Shown in pieces: positions 1-8,464 of a stretch of DNA of 48,097 nt. Made by a program: the position numbers and the translations under genes. The notes under the pieces were generated by a model that saw nothing but the letters and a program-made list of their open reading frames with translations, did not search any database and was not told the origin of the DNA. Each line of letters starts with the position of its first letter. Position 1 is the stretch's first letter. The DNA comes from an uncultured Collinsella sp. (GTDB taxonomy: Bacteria; Actinomycetota; Coriobacteriia; Coriobacteriales; Coriobacteriaceae): assembly GCA_902495545.1 (NCBI GenBank), contig CABUXM010000006.1, forward strand, positions 1 to 48,097, read 5' to 3'.

Positions 1-511
1 AGCGTCGTAGCGACACTTGGGGTAACCGCACCCACTCCTGTTCCGACAGCCGAGATGACAGGCGTAGGGCCATACCTCTGTGACGGGACAAACTGCGATA
101 GAGCGTACGCGCGCGCAGCGTCTCGAAGGAGTGGCCACGCCCCATCATGTTAGTCTCGTTGATGAGGCGGTTCGCGCATTCCGTGTAACCGTTCGAGATG
201 CGGCTCGGACAATCCCGGTAGTTAAATATGAACTCGCGGTGGTTCTCCACGGCCTTCGCAAGCCCCCGGAAGGGATCGTAGGCCTTGTCATCGGGGATGG
301 ATGCCTTCCACGCATCGAATGCATCCTCGGCATCCTCCCGCGAGAGCGGGTGCTCGTCGTAGATGTCGAAGAAGTCCTCTTTGAGGTCGTATGCGGTCAT
401 GAGGCTCGAGCAGCCCGCCTCCGATCGAAGCTGGCACAATGCCGATGCCTCGTAGGGGCCGAGGTCCCGGGCGCGCTTCCTCAAGGCGTAAGCCAGCGAC
501 CGCGGCGGCCA
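1..511 (-). pseudogene. ISL3-type transposase C-terminal fragment, runs off window start
   Basis: The minus strand is open from a TAG at 512-514 to the window edge. It reads as the end of a DDE transposase. An acidic stretch (EDFFDIYDEHPLSREDAEDAF) is followed by EFIFNYRDCPSRISNGYTE and then RLINETNMMGRGHSFETLR. The order 'sNgytE...N..Ik...R.g.gfsfe.lRar.l' is typical of the C-terminal catalytic part of ISL3-family transposases, where the Glu of NGYTE is the last acidic catalytic residue. No start codon with a ribosome site and no N-terminal part is present on the window side, so this is a truncated relic. The family call rests on recognition of this motif only. It sits head-on against a fragment of an IS3 element, which marks the region as an insertion graveyard. 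Confidence 0.65.
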
Positions 512-540
512 CTACCGGTGGCAGGGCCGGATCGGCTATG

Positions 541-787
541 CGCCGCCCAGGCCCTCGCGCGCTCGATGTCGAGAAAGGGGTGCTCACCCGACAATTCAAG
601 GACGGAGGGCTTCGGCAGGCTGAAGGTGGAGCTCTTCTACGGAAGGGGCTGGGACGATGTTGGCATGGGGGAATTCATGAAGATGCTGTACGCCTATCTG
701 GTCTGGTATCGCGACAAGCGCTGCAAGAGCGACCTGGGCTATATGAGCCCGATGCAGTACCGAAGAAGCCTAGGTCTTGTAGCGTAG
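541..787 (+). pseudogene. IS3-family transposase (OrfB) C-terminal fragment
   Basis: The frame reads MSRKGCSPDNSRTEGF from 566, then GRLKVELFYGR, YLVWYRDKRCKSDLGY and MSPMQYRRSLGL before a TAG ending at 787. This is the C-terminal end of the integrase-like (rve) domain of IS3-family OrfB proteins: SMSRKG..DN...E.F is the segment with the third catalytic Glu, and MSP..YR..LG is the usual tail. One Phe of the normal EGFFGRLK appears to be missing. Everything N-terminal of the SMSRKG region is absent, so the gene is a dead remnant. The bases just after the stop (788-815, ending in a TCCAGGATTTCCACCGC-like stretch) look like the terminal region of such an element. Confidence 0.8.
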
Positions 788-854
788 GAACACGGTCCAG
801 GATTTCCACCGCGCTCCCAATTGACCGATTTCCCATGAACGGTAACAGGAGGCA

Positions 855-929
855 GAGGCCGACGCGCTGACCTACCTGGACTTCCCCTACGAGCGCCACG
901 CGAGGCTGCGCACCGACAACGTTCAGTAG
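855..929 (+). pseudogene. IS256-type (mutator) transposase C-terminal scrap
   Basis: A short reading frame gives EADALTYLDFPYERHARLR followed by TDNVQ, a stop, and RVNLE. In mutator-type transposases the segment 'a..YL.FP......lRT.N..ERvNrEiKRR' lies near the C-terminus, and this piece matches it with an in-frame TAG replacing the Glu of the ERVN motif. No other part of the transposase is adjacent. A separate N-terminal piece of the same family, same strand, lies about 2 kb downstream (from 3053), so the two halves are in the wrong order to be one simply interrupted gene. The call is by motif recognition of about 25 residues. Confidence 0.55.
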
Positions 930-933
930 CGCG

Positions 934-1284
934 TCAACCTTGAGCCATAGCACAGGCCCTTGAGAGGTTCACGAGCTCCCCCGCGATGCGGCAGATCCTC
1001 GGCTGCCCCTCAAAGAGAACGCAGAAGATACGGTCGAGGTCGACCGCGTCGACCAAACCGTAGTGACAGTCCACATGCAGCGTACAGGCCCTTTCGCGCG
1101 GGTCGCCATCCGAGCCCTCGTCCGGTTTATGATGGCGCACCTCGACCCAGAGGCCCTCCGACACGTCGTCGAACTTGAAATCGAGCTCTACCTGAACGCT
1201 TTCACCGAATACGTCGCCCAGAGCGAACTCCGGCACCTTCGTCACAAGCCCGTCCATCCACTCAATCTCGATCATCGCGCGCAC
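934..1284 (-). CDS. Hypothetical protein, 116 aa
   Basis: I do not recognise a family. I chose the GTG at 1284 because GGAGG sits seven bases upstream of it; the ATG three codons later (1275) is the alternative and has a poorer distance to the same site. The protein is acidic, starts with an IEIEWMDGLVTKVPEF stretch, and has a mixed alpha/beta look with a central beta-rich part (VQVELDFKFDDVSEGLWVEV) and a hydrophobic end (LDRIFCVLFEG). It has no signal peptide or membrane helix. It stands alone between transposase fragments, so it is probably accessory cargo of the island. It is intact as far as can be seen, with a good ribosome site, which argues that it is a real gene. Confidence 0.55.
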   Translation of the reverse strand: MRAMIEIEWMDGLVTKVPEFALGDVFGESVQVELDFKFDDVSEGLWVEVRHHKPDEGSDGDPRERACTLHVDCHYGLVDAVDLDRIFCVLFEGQPRICRIAGELVNLSRACAMAQG

Positions 1285-1507
1285 GTCGCAACCTCCTCCG
1301 GTAGGAGGCCGGCACCTTAAGCCGGCCATTATCCATACGGACAGAATGCGACAGCAGGGTGAAGCTCATTCGCACATCAGGGCGACGACCCCTCGCCTAC
1401 CCCATGCATCGGAACCCCATGTTTCCGCAATCTGATCCGTCGGGCGATTCCCTGCTGGGACAACACGAAACTGGTCATCCTACGCATTAGACCAAGCGAA
1501 ACCCGTT

Positions 1508-2459
1508 TTATCCCGAGAAGCCCTCCCCTAGATACCCATTAGCGATAAGGAACGCCGACAGGGACTCCACAGCGTCTTCGTCGCAAATCCGACAACGCCC
1601 CTCCCTATCGCACATGGAATCCAAGCCAGCTTCGGGGTCGCCGCAGAACTCATCCAGAGGGGTTATCCGAACGATCGACGACGGGGCACCCCGCCGCCAG
1701 CAGGCAGGGAGGCGATAACCTCGCGGGCACCCCGCACGCAGACCCCGAGTGCCTGGTAAACCAGATTATTGAATACGGACTCCTTCAAACCGCCGCCCTG
1801 CAAAAACCCATCCCATCGTCCGGCTGGAGTCGACACAGATCGAGCTCCTTCAAAGTCGCGGTGAACTCGACAACATATGGGCGCGCGGCGTCCTTCCATC
1901 TCCAAACCGCCTCGTTCCCATGCCCGACGACCTCTTCCAGAGCCCATATGGCCTCGGGATACCGCGAAAGCGTGGAGTACTCCCGGATGCACGACTTGTG
2001 GATGAAGGAGTTCACGAGGGAGTCTTCCGCCAGAATGTACAGAAGTCCATCTATCGGCTCCGAGGACTCCCGTCCGAGGAAGGCATCATCGACCAGGTCC
2101 AGGCTGAGCCTTCTCCCGTCGACAGACACGGTTCGGCTCGCCTTGTCGAAATGAACCCCGCAGCCCTCGAAAAGACGCGTAAGCGCACTAGGACGCGAGA
2201 GCACGTCCCCGATTCCGAGAATCCCGCTCTCGCGAATGGACGCGCAGCCATCCGTGTTGGCCGTGACGTGTCTGAGGTGCAGCAGCAGGTCGTCGGGGGC
2301 GAGGGACTCCCCCAGCCTCTCCCGGACATCGGCGTACGTCCCAACCTCGTCGCTGCGAAAACGCAGCTGCATATCTCCGAACTCGCACCCATCGATGCGC
2401 AGGGCGTCGAACAAGAACCTCTTCACCCCGTCAATGGTAAAGATGCCGAAATCGATCAC
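1508..2459 (-). pseudogene. Unknown protein (about 317 aa), broken by two frame changes
   Basis: Translation starts at GTG 2459 behind GAGGGATAAGC. It runs to about 1797 (IDFGIFTIDGVKRFL... to ...ELDLCRLQPDDGMGF), then stops shortly after at 1785. Sensible protein continues in a second frame (LQGGGLKESVFNNLVYQALG and REVIASLPAGG, to about 1680) and then in a third frame (IVRITPLDEFCGDPEAGLDS and ESLSAFLIANGYLGEGF) to the TAA at 1508-1510. The first change falls at a run of five T, a typical slip site. The N-terminal part has an HLRHVTANTDGCASIRESGI segment that recalls unnamed proteins found beside defence genes, with a faint resemblance to the H-T...I..G motif of ADP-ribosyltransferase-like folds. 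I give no function. It abuts the PglX remnant, so it may be defence-island cargo. Confidence 0.5.
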
Positions 2460-2985
2460 GCTTATCCCTCAGTCCGATCGCAATCATTTGTTCTGCTAAA
2501 TGGTGAATCTTCTCCCCAAAGGTTATAGTCTCAGCGAGCTGATCGTTGAGCTTCTTGATCTGCTTGTTCAACTTTACGCGTTGCGAGATATCAACTTGTG
2601 CCACGGCTTCCTCTAGGTGAGCGAGCTGCGTGCGGTACCGTTCTTGCTGTTCATGGACATAATTAGTGCGTACGCGGACCAGCAGGTCTGGCTGGTAGCG
2701 ATGCATGTAAATAAGGCACTTGAAGCCGTTTTTCTTACCGAAATCAAGCATCCAGTAGATGGGGCGCTTCTGGTGGGTTGAGCAGTGATCCTTGTAGAAA
2801 TCTTTGAGGAAGTAGTTGCGAATAATCTCACGCGGCGTGCACTTACCGTCCAGGGCATCAGACACAAAACGGAGATTCTCTTCCAGAGCATCCTCAGCAC
2901 ACACGTCGCGCACGAAGTCCACGAAGCGGCCGATCGCGTCGAAAATGTTGGTGTAAGGGTGACGCCCCAGCGGCCGCTTAACGAA
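2431..2985 (-). pseudogene. pglX: PglX-like BREX adenine-methyltransferase, C-terminal fragment
   Basis: The frame is open from about 2985 and reads VKRPLGRHPYTNIFDAIG, then a long helical part with RPIYWMLDFGKKNGFKCLIY, MHRYQPDLLVRVRT and a coiled coil ending in KIHHLAEQMIAIG. This order is characteristic of the C-terminal domain of BREX-1 PglX methyltransferases, which are about 1,200 aa long and carry their catalytic domain N-terminal. Only about 180 residues remain. The upstream end is cut at the terminal inverted repeat of an IS256-type element (2987 onward). At the downstream end the family similarity stops after MIAIG, and the frame then runs into the start of the next gene. No brxA, brxB, brxC, pglZ or brxL is visible, so this is a scar of a lost BREX locus. 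Confidence 0.72.
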
Positions 2986-2986
2986 G

Positions 2987-3052
2987 AGCGGCCCTCGTCC
3001 TAGAATCTGAAATCACCGCAACAACAGGTTCTAGGAAAGGACGAGGACCGCT
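2987..3052. repeat. Inverted repeat at the end of an IS256-type element
   Basis: AGCGGCCCTCGTCCTAGAA at 2987-3005 faces TTCTAGGAAAGGACGAGGACCGCT at 3029-3052, a nearly complete hairpin with a 23-base loop. It lies exactly between the cut end of the pglX remnant and the start codon of an IS256-type transposase fragment, so it is best read as the terminal region of the element that interrupted pglX. The right arm also supplies the ribosome site (AAAGGACGAGG) of the transposase start at 3053, so the hairpin could hide it in a read-through transcript. Confidence 0.6.
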
Positions 3053-3235
3053 ATGGAAATCTTATCAGACCCGACGCCGGACATGCTCGCCATGCCCCGT
3101 TTCGACGACGGCGCCATCGACATGCAGGAGCTGCTCAGGCGCCTCGCCGAGCAGGTCGTGAACGCGGTGATGGACGCCGAGGCCGACCAGCTGTGCGGGG
3201 GCGGCATCAGAGCGGGCGAGCCAAATAAAAACTAA
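3053..3235 (+). pseudogene. IS256-type transposase, N-terminal fragment
   Basis: ATG 3053 follows AAAGGACGAGG. The first 50 or so residues (MPRFDDGAIDMQELLRRLAE and QVVNAVMDAEADQLCGGG) match the N-terminal segment common to mutator/IS256-family transposases, in which 'vm.AEadel.g' is normally followed by an Arg/Asn-rich 'R.gyR.G' motif. Here, after LCGGG, the sequence changes to an unrelated stretch and a stop at 3233-3235. The real transposase part therefore ends near 3205 and more than 85 percent of the gene is gone. The deletion end point lies about 30 bases before the end of the oppositely directed protease gene. Confidence 0.7.
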
Positions 3236-4050
3236 TTTCCAGAAACGCTCAAGCGTTCCCTCACGATGGGATCGAAGTCCCTCAGACGCTCGGATTTGAT
3301 GACGATGCCGAGATTCAACATGTCCTGAACGCTCACGTGGGCAATCGTGGATACGGTGATGTCTCCGAGAAGAGTTCTGATGGGCACAGCCCGAAGGATG
3401 CCAAGTAGATAGAGCCTCTTGCCCATGACCACAGCATCGTTCTCCAAATAAGTACCCTCGTTGTAGAGAAAGACCGGGGAACCGCTCGATCCCGGGTAGC
3501 ACGCCATGTCAACCAGGAACTCTTTCTGCCCCTGATAGTCGTACCTATAGGGCGTCGCCGTGATACTCCGACGGACGATCGGCAGGTTGTTGGCCTCATC
3601 CCAAATGCCGTTGGGGTATCCGACCATGGTCACCTCGTCCATACAGCCCATGTCTTGAATCTGCTTATCCGTCGGCAGAAGCTCCAAGCTGAGCGGTATG
3701 GTAAGCAGATGCTTCCCCGCCCGGATAAAACCATTCAGTGCGGGACCGATGGGTAAGACGCACAGGTCAACACTTTCGTCAGGGTGTGCGATCCAGTCGC
3801 TCTCGGAGCCCCGCATGGTAAGTTGCTCGTTTATATTGAGCAGGTTTCCGTTCTCGTCAGATCTCGAAAAGATGACGCGATGCTCGTACGCGCCCTCGAC
3901 CACGTGCCTGTTGGTCACGATTGCCGGCACATAGGTCTTTCCGTCGTCGCAGAACTTGAAAAAGAAACCCGTTCCAACTGAGCAACCTCCCGAGGCCAAC
4001 GAAGCTTCGATGCGAATCGTCGTGTGCAGAAGCTGCTCAGATAGCTGCAT
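3232..4050 (-). CDS. Trypsin-like serine protease (S1-type), 272 aa, no signal peptide
   Basis: A likely cytoplasmic trypsin-fold peptidase. The catalytic triad is visible: His49 in VTNRHVV, Asp95 in SVDLCVL and Ser189 in the CYPGSSGSP loop. The N-terminal GTGFFFKF strand is typical of trypsin-2/HtrA-like domains. No PDZ domain, signal peptide or transmembrane helix is seen, so it differs from housekeeping HtrA. The start ATG at 4050 follows GAAAGGAAACCC. Its stop overlaps the decayed tail of the transposase fragment ending at 3235. Proteases of this kind without export signals occur in accessory islands, sometimes as effectors or modulators of defence ATPases, and an ATPase fragment lies just upstream. 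That functional link is inference. The gene is intact. Confidence 0.8.
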   Translation of the reverse strand: MQLSEQLLHTTIRIEASLASGGCSVGTGFFFKFCDDGKTYVPAIVTNRHVVEGAYEHRVIFSRSDENGNLLNINEQLTMRGSESDWIAHPDESVDLCVLPIGPALNGFIRAGKHLLTIPLSLELLPTDKQIQDMGCMDEVTMVGYPNGIWDEANNLPIVRRSITATPYRYDYQGQKEFLVDMACYPGSSGSPVFLYNEGTYLENDAVVMGKRLYLLGILRAVPIRTLLGDITVSTIAHVSVQDMLNLGIVIKSERLRDFDPIVRERLSVSGN

Positions 4051-4204
4051 GGGTTTCCTTTCATTTGGACAAATAGTATATCGATTGCACCCTGAGATGC
4101 CCTTCCGTAATCAATCAGTATTGCCGCTTTGGGCACGTCCTCGCGGGGGGGGACGCGAGCCAAGTCGAAAAAGGCAGTTAACCGGCGGCTATTCATGCCT
4201 TGAT

Positions 4205-4669
4205 TTAGAACCGCTCGAGAATCTCCGCGGCATTCTCTCGCAGATAGATATCTAGGTCCGGCACGGCAAACTGCACGTAGCCCCTCTGTGGAGCCTGAAT
4301 AACCTCTCTTTGTAGCAGCTTAGCCCTAATAGAGCTGACCTCATTGGTCTTTTTACCCATACGTTTAGCAATCTCAGATGATTTGGACTGCTGCTTATCC
4401 TCGCACATGGCCAAAAGATATTTGATATCGTTGAGTCCAAGTCCAGAAATCGCGGGCTCGTGAACAACATCGTGAAAACGAGCCTCTGCCAGCGCAATGC
4501 CTTCGATAACATCGCGCTCGCTCACGTTGGCACTTTTGGCACGATGCGAGTTGGCGCGCTGCCAAATGGAGTAACCGACCAGTTGCACCAGATAGGCATA
4601 GCCCTTAGCGGCTCTCGACAGAAGATTGTCCTCTATGGTCAAACCAGTCGCGACAAAGCTATCGCCCAT
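4205..4669 (-). pseudogene. C-terminal stub of an AAA/Orc1-like ATPase
   Basis: About 154 residues from ATG 4669, which follows GGAGG 11 bases upstream; a GTG at 4687 is the alternative start. The sequence begins inside what is normally the end of an ATPase domain (KGYAYLVQLVGYSIW, compare GYPYLIQLVGY in archaeal-type/Orc1-like ATPases). It continues with a winged-helix part (SKSSEIAKRMGKKTNEVSSI, LLQREVIQAPQRGYVQFAVP). Walker A, Walker B and sensor 1 are absent, and a stop lies in frame just upstream, so ATP hydrolysis is impossible. It is either a pseudogene piece or a surviving DNA-binding fragment. The good ribosome site makes expression possible. Its codons and setting fit the accessory island. 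Confidence 0.6.
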
Positions 4670-4729
4670 AGAGAGCGCTACCTCCACTTGTTTGCCTTTC
4701 TAGGGAATCGATTAATGGTCAATCATCGT

Positions 4730-4815
4730 TTAAGTTATTATCGCGGACTATATCGAATAATATCGAACTGTATAAGCGTGTATAAACTTATCGCGAAAGT
4801 ATCGATCTTTCGTAA
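4730..4815. promoter_or_regulatory. AT-rich patch with repeated TATCG motifs upstream of the ATPase stub
   Basis: In a GC-rich chromosome this stretch is strikingly AT-rich. It carries repeated TATCG words: TTATCGCG at 4738-4745 and again at 4789-4796, TATCGAAT and TATCGAAC between them, and a palindrome CGAAAG-tatcgat-CTTTCG at 4794-4812. It precedes the leftward ATPase stub and follows the end of the glycosyltransferase operon. It could be an operator/promoter of the lost full-length gene, or the boundary of the accessory island. Nothing else is seen in 4688-4897. Confidence 0.4.
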
Positions 4816-4897
4816 TTTGTCTTAATAAGTAGTCCAACGTTGCTTTCTTCCAAGCTCATAGCGAAAGAAAGTTAAGGACTTCCTAAAAACCATTGCC

Positions 4898-7384
4898 TTA
4901 GGCCGAGAAATACTCGCTCTCAGCGGATAAGTTCGGCCCCAACCATGGATCACCCGTCAAGAAAAACTCCGGCCAGCGCTGCGTGAACAGCGCTTGCTCG
5001 CGCTTCCAGCGGCGCAGTTTTTCCTCGTTGGCCTCTTCCCTGCCGCGCGAGGTGAACTCATAGTGATACAGCTCGGCGTAGGGCGTATAGATGGTGCGGT
5101 AGCCCGCCTCCCATACGCGCAGGCAAAAGTCTGCGTCGTTAAAGCCAACGGCGAATTCCTCGTTGTAGCCGCCGACGCGCTCAAATACGCCGCGTCGCAC
5201 CATCTGGCAGGCACCCGTTACGGCGCTAAAGTTGCCCGGGCGCACGGCACGGGCAAGATAGCCCTCGCGCTTTGCCGAGAAGTCCTGGTTGGCGTGGGCA
5301 AGTGCACCACGCACGCCAACCAAAATGCCGGCATGCTGCACCAGATGATCGGCAAAGTAGAGTTTGGCGCCCACCACGCCCGCATCGGGACGCTGCAGAT
5401 ATCCCATCATCTCTTCTATAAAGTTGGGACTTATGACCTCGGTATCGTTATTAAGCAGCAACAGATAATCGCCCTTAGCGTGCTCAACGCCAAAGTTAAT
5501 GATCTGGGAGTAATTGAACTCGCCCGGCCAGAACACAACGCGCGCGATACCCTTGCCTTTGGATGCTGCAGCCACGCGCTCTGGCAGGGTTTCGTAATAC
5601 GCAAACGTCTCCGGGTCTTCGCTGTTGTTCTCCACCAAGACGATCTCGTAGTTGGCATACGTGGCTTTCTGGGCGATCGACATCACACAGGCATCGAGCG
5701 TCTCAACGTGGTCCTTAGTGGGGATCACAATGCTCACCAGCGGCGCAGGCTCCGGCAGCGCATAGCGCATGCGGTAGACAAACGGCGTCTCGGTCTCCTC
5801 GACCGTTCCGCAAATACCCAGCGCGTTAAAGTGGCGCCGAAGCGCAAGGCGCCCGGCCTCGATGGCATACGGCTTGCTATCGGCAGAACCGTCGGCGGTC
5901 GATCCCGAATGCACGCGCCAGTGATACAGCACGTGCGCAACATGCTTAAACCGCGCGCCCGCCGCAAGGCAGCGAAGCGTCAGGTCGTAGTCCTGGGCGC
6001 CCGCAACGTCTTCTGGGGACGTGCCAATGCGATCAATAAGCGCCTTCTCCACCATCAGGAAATGCGTCACGCAGTTATGGCTATAGAGCAGGTCAACGTT
6101 GAGTTTGGTCTTAAAGACCGGCTGGCCCCACTCCCCCGTTTTCTGGAACATGTCCTCGTCGCAGAACAGGACCTGGGGACGCTCGCCCTCGGCAGCCTTG
6201 TTCAGCGCGGAAACATACTGGAATAACGCGTCCGGTTCCAGAATGTCGTCATGGTCCAAGAACGCGATGTAGTCTCCAGTCGCCTGCTGAATACCAGCGT
6301 TGGTGTTGAGCACAATGCCGCCGTTGCCAGGCAGCTCAATACGACGAACCCGCTCGTCATTGGTGGCAGCCGCAAGATTGGCCACCGCATCCCATTCGGG
6401 CGAGGCGTCCATAAGCAGCAATTCCCAGTTGTCATAGCTCTGAGCTAGCACCGAGTCCAGCAGCTCGCGCAGGTAGACCCGATCTGTCTTGTAGCACGGC
6501 ACCACAATGCTCACGAGCGGTCTATAGGCAAAGGCCGCCGAAGCGACACGCTGGCACGCCAAATCGGCCGGCTTTGCGCGATGCTGCTCAAACCAACGTC
6601 GATAAGCTGCGTCGTCTGCACGCGCGTCCTTCATGCGGTTCCAACTGTCGTCGACCATGCCGTTGTACAGGCGACCATCCATGGAGCAAAACCCGCTCTG
6701 GATCTGCTCTGTGGGATCGCTCACAATAGCGACAAAATCTCGTATATCCTGAGGCATCTCAACGCTCAGATACGTTTTATTGACGCAGCATCCGTTCTGT
6801 TGCGGCACATCGACCTGCGACTCAAACACATGCACGGTGACATCGATGGCATTCATATACGTATCGAAGATCTGGAGCTCAGGTGCGCACTGGGGGTCTC
6901 CCGCCCAGGTAACCTCATAGCGCCACACCGCGCCGGCGTCTGCCGGCAAATAGCGAATGGCATCGATCTCGTAGCGGCCGCAGTGTTCGCCACGCTGCGC
7001 ATCGCGGATAAGCGCACACAGCGCAGGCTTTGCTTTGTAGTTAATCTTGGATTCCAGCTTGGCCACGCGGCTATCGAGGCGAATAGAGCCCAACCTCTGG
7101 CCACCGGATGCAAAAACGACATTCATCGACGAGCCATCCAAAAACGGAAGCACCAAGACAGCGAGCTCGCGCTCGTAATCGGAAACGGAAGGGCAAAGCG
7201 CCAGCACACGGCCATGATCGACCGGGAGCACTAGCGACGGCACACAAGAACCGCTCGTCGTCGCATGGGCAAACGCTTGAGAACCCTCCCGCTCAATAAG
7301 CGCGGCGACATCCTGACCGGCAAAACGAAGCAGCACAAACAGACGGCCCTGGCTGCGGCAAAGTGCCAAACGCTTGATACTCAT
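4898..7384 (-). CDS. Tandem-domain family 2 glycosyltransferase, 828 aa
   Basis: A cytoplasmic polysaccharide-assembly enzyme with two GT-A domains. Residues 1-285 are an N-terminal region of unknown fold. The first GT2 domain starts at about 289 (PLVSIVVPCYKTD) with the metal-binding motif DHDD at 377-380 and a YHWRVHSGST acceptor-side segment. The second starts at about 548 (PLVSIVIPTKDH) with LLLLNNDTEV, then a GACQMVRR...GYNEEFAVGFNDADF segment like those of rhamnosyl- and O-antigen transferases. Such two-domain enzymes usually build alternating linkages of rhamnan-type or other surface glycans. The start ATG at 7384 directly follows the stop of the upstream gene (TAGATG), so it is the last gene of a leftward five-gene run from 11808. 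Sugar donor and acceptor cannot be told. Confidence 0.9.
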   Translation of the reverse strand: MSIKRLALCRSQGRLFVLLRFAGQDVAALIEREGSQAFAHATTSGSCVPSLVLPVDHGRVLALCPSVSDYERELAVLVLPFLDGSSMNVVFASGGQRLGSIRLDSRVAKLESKINYKAKPALCALIRDAQRGEHCGRYEIDAIRYLPADAGAVWRYEVTWAGDPQCAPELQIFDTYMNAIDVTVHVFESQVDVPQQNGCCVNKTYLSVEMPQDIRDFVAIVSDPTEQIQSGFCSMDGRLYNGMVDDSWNRMKDARADDAAYRRWFEQHRAKPADLACQRVASAAFAYRPLVSIVVPCYKTDRVYLRELLDSVLAQSYDNWELLLMDASPEWDAVANLAAATNDERVRRIELPGNGGIVLNTNAGIQQATGDYIAFLDHDDILEPDALFQYVSALNKAAEGERPQVLFCDEDMFQKTGEWGQPVFKTKLNVDLLYSHNCVTHFLMVEKALIDRIGTSPEDVAGAQDYDLTLRCLAAGARFKHVAHVLYHWRVHSGSTADGSADSKPYAIEAGRLALRRHFNALGICGTVEETETPFVYRMRYALPEPAPLVSIVIPTKDHVETLDACVMSIAQKATYANYEIVLVENNSEDPETFAYYETLPERVAAASKGKGIARVVFWPGEFNYSQIINFGVEHAKGDYLLLLNNDTEVISPNFIEEMMGYLQRPDAGVVGAKLYFADHLVQHAGILVGVRGALAHANQDFSAKREGYLARAVRPGNFSAVTGACQMVRRGVFERVGGYNEEFAVGFNDADFCLRVWEAGYRTIYTPYAELYHYEFTSRGREEANEEKLRRWKREQALFTQRWPEFFLTGDPWLGPNLSAESEYFSA

Positions 7385-8452
7385 CTACACTTCTCGCTTT
7401 CCCAGGGCGTTCGCTGCCATGCGTTTGCAGGCACCCAGGCGCCCAAACCTCAAGACGTCGTAATCGAACATGAGCTTTTTGCGCGCACGGGCATTGGGGG
7501 CCTTGCTGGCAAGCGCCGCACGCACCATAGCGGCAACAGACGGGGCACATTGCGCGAGCGCGGCATCGTTGCCCACGGCAGAACCGGCAAGCGCCACGGA
7601 AACGGCAGCAAACACCTTGCCGCAGTCCGAGCCCAGCAACCTGAGCGCATCGTACAGCACCAGATCGCAGAGGAAATATGCCAGGTCATCGGCATGTTGG
7701 ACATCAAGACCGTCGCGCTGCCAGTCAGCCAGCACCGCGGAGTAAATCTTCACGTGCTCCAGCAGACGTGTCTCGTCGTCGTAGCGCATGGTGTCCATGA
7801 GCGAACCCTTGCGCGCCACGCGGTAGTCATACAGCTTGTTCGAGATAAGCGCGGTCTTGCGCGAGCGACCATACACGGCAAAATCGAAAACCTGGTCCTC
7901 ACCATAGTTAACGGTTTCGTCGAACACGATCCCGTTGCCCAGCAAAAACTCACGCTTGCAGGCGGTGCGCCATGCAAAGGGGCGAGATGCTTCCTTAAAC
8001 AGCAGGTCGGAGCTATAGCCTTCAAACGACACATCGCGTGGGCTCAGCACATAGTTAAGCCACGGATACCCCGCCTCCAGCGGATACGGATTCGCGCCAA
8101 AGGTCAAAACGTCGCAGTCCTCGCGCTCAAAGGCATCGACGATCACGCGGCATGCATCGGGCGTAAAGCGGTCGTCGGAATCCAAGAACGCGACGATAGG
8201 CGCCGTGGACGCAGCAATGCCCGCATTGCGCGCGCTCGACAGGCCGCCGTTCTCCTTATCGACCAGCGTAAAGCGCGCGTCCTTTTCGCAATAAGCGGCC
8301 GCAATATCTCGCGAGCCATCCGGTGAGCCATCGTTGACCAGCACGCCCTCCCAATCGGGCATATCCTGCGCAAGCAGGGAGTCCAGGCACCAGGCCAGGC
8401 ACTCCTCCACCTTATAGATGGGAACGACAACGGAAATCTTGGGGGTAGCCAT
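7385..8452 (-). CDS. Family 2 glycosyltransferase, 355 aa
   Basis: A single GT-A domain of the GT2 family: ISVVVPIYKVEECL at the N-terminus, LVNDGSPDGSRDI, ENGGLSSARNAGI and the metal-binding DSDD in VAFLDSDDRF. The C-terminal 150 residues form a helical part with no recognised motif. ATG 8452 is taken as the start; a GTG two codons earlier (8458) is an alternative and the ribosome site is weak, as expected for a gene 13 bases or less behind its upstream neighbour. The stop is joined to the start of the 828-aa enzyme (TAGATG), indicating translational coupling. It probably adds one sugar to a surface glycan; specificity is unknown. Confidence 0.88.
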   Translation of the reverse strand: MATPKISVVVPIYKVEECLAWCLDSLLAQDMPDWEGVLVNDGSPDGSRDIAAAYCEKDARFTLVDKENGGLSSARNAGIAASTAPIVAFLDSDDRFTPDACRVIVDAFEREDCDVLTFGANPYPLEAGYPWLNYVLSPRDVSFEGYSSDLLFKEASRPFAWRTACKREFLLGNGIVFDETVNYGEDQVFDFAVYGRSRKTALISNKLYDYRVARKGSLMDTMRYDDETRLLEHVKIYSAVLADWQRDGLDVQHADDLAYFLCDLVLYDALRLLGSDCGKVFAAVSVALAGSAVGNDAALAQCAPSVAAMVRAALASKAPNARARKKLMFDYDVLRFGRLGACKRMAANALGKREV

Positions 8453-8464
8453 AGTCACTCGCTC

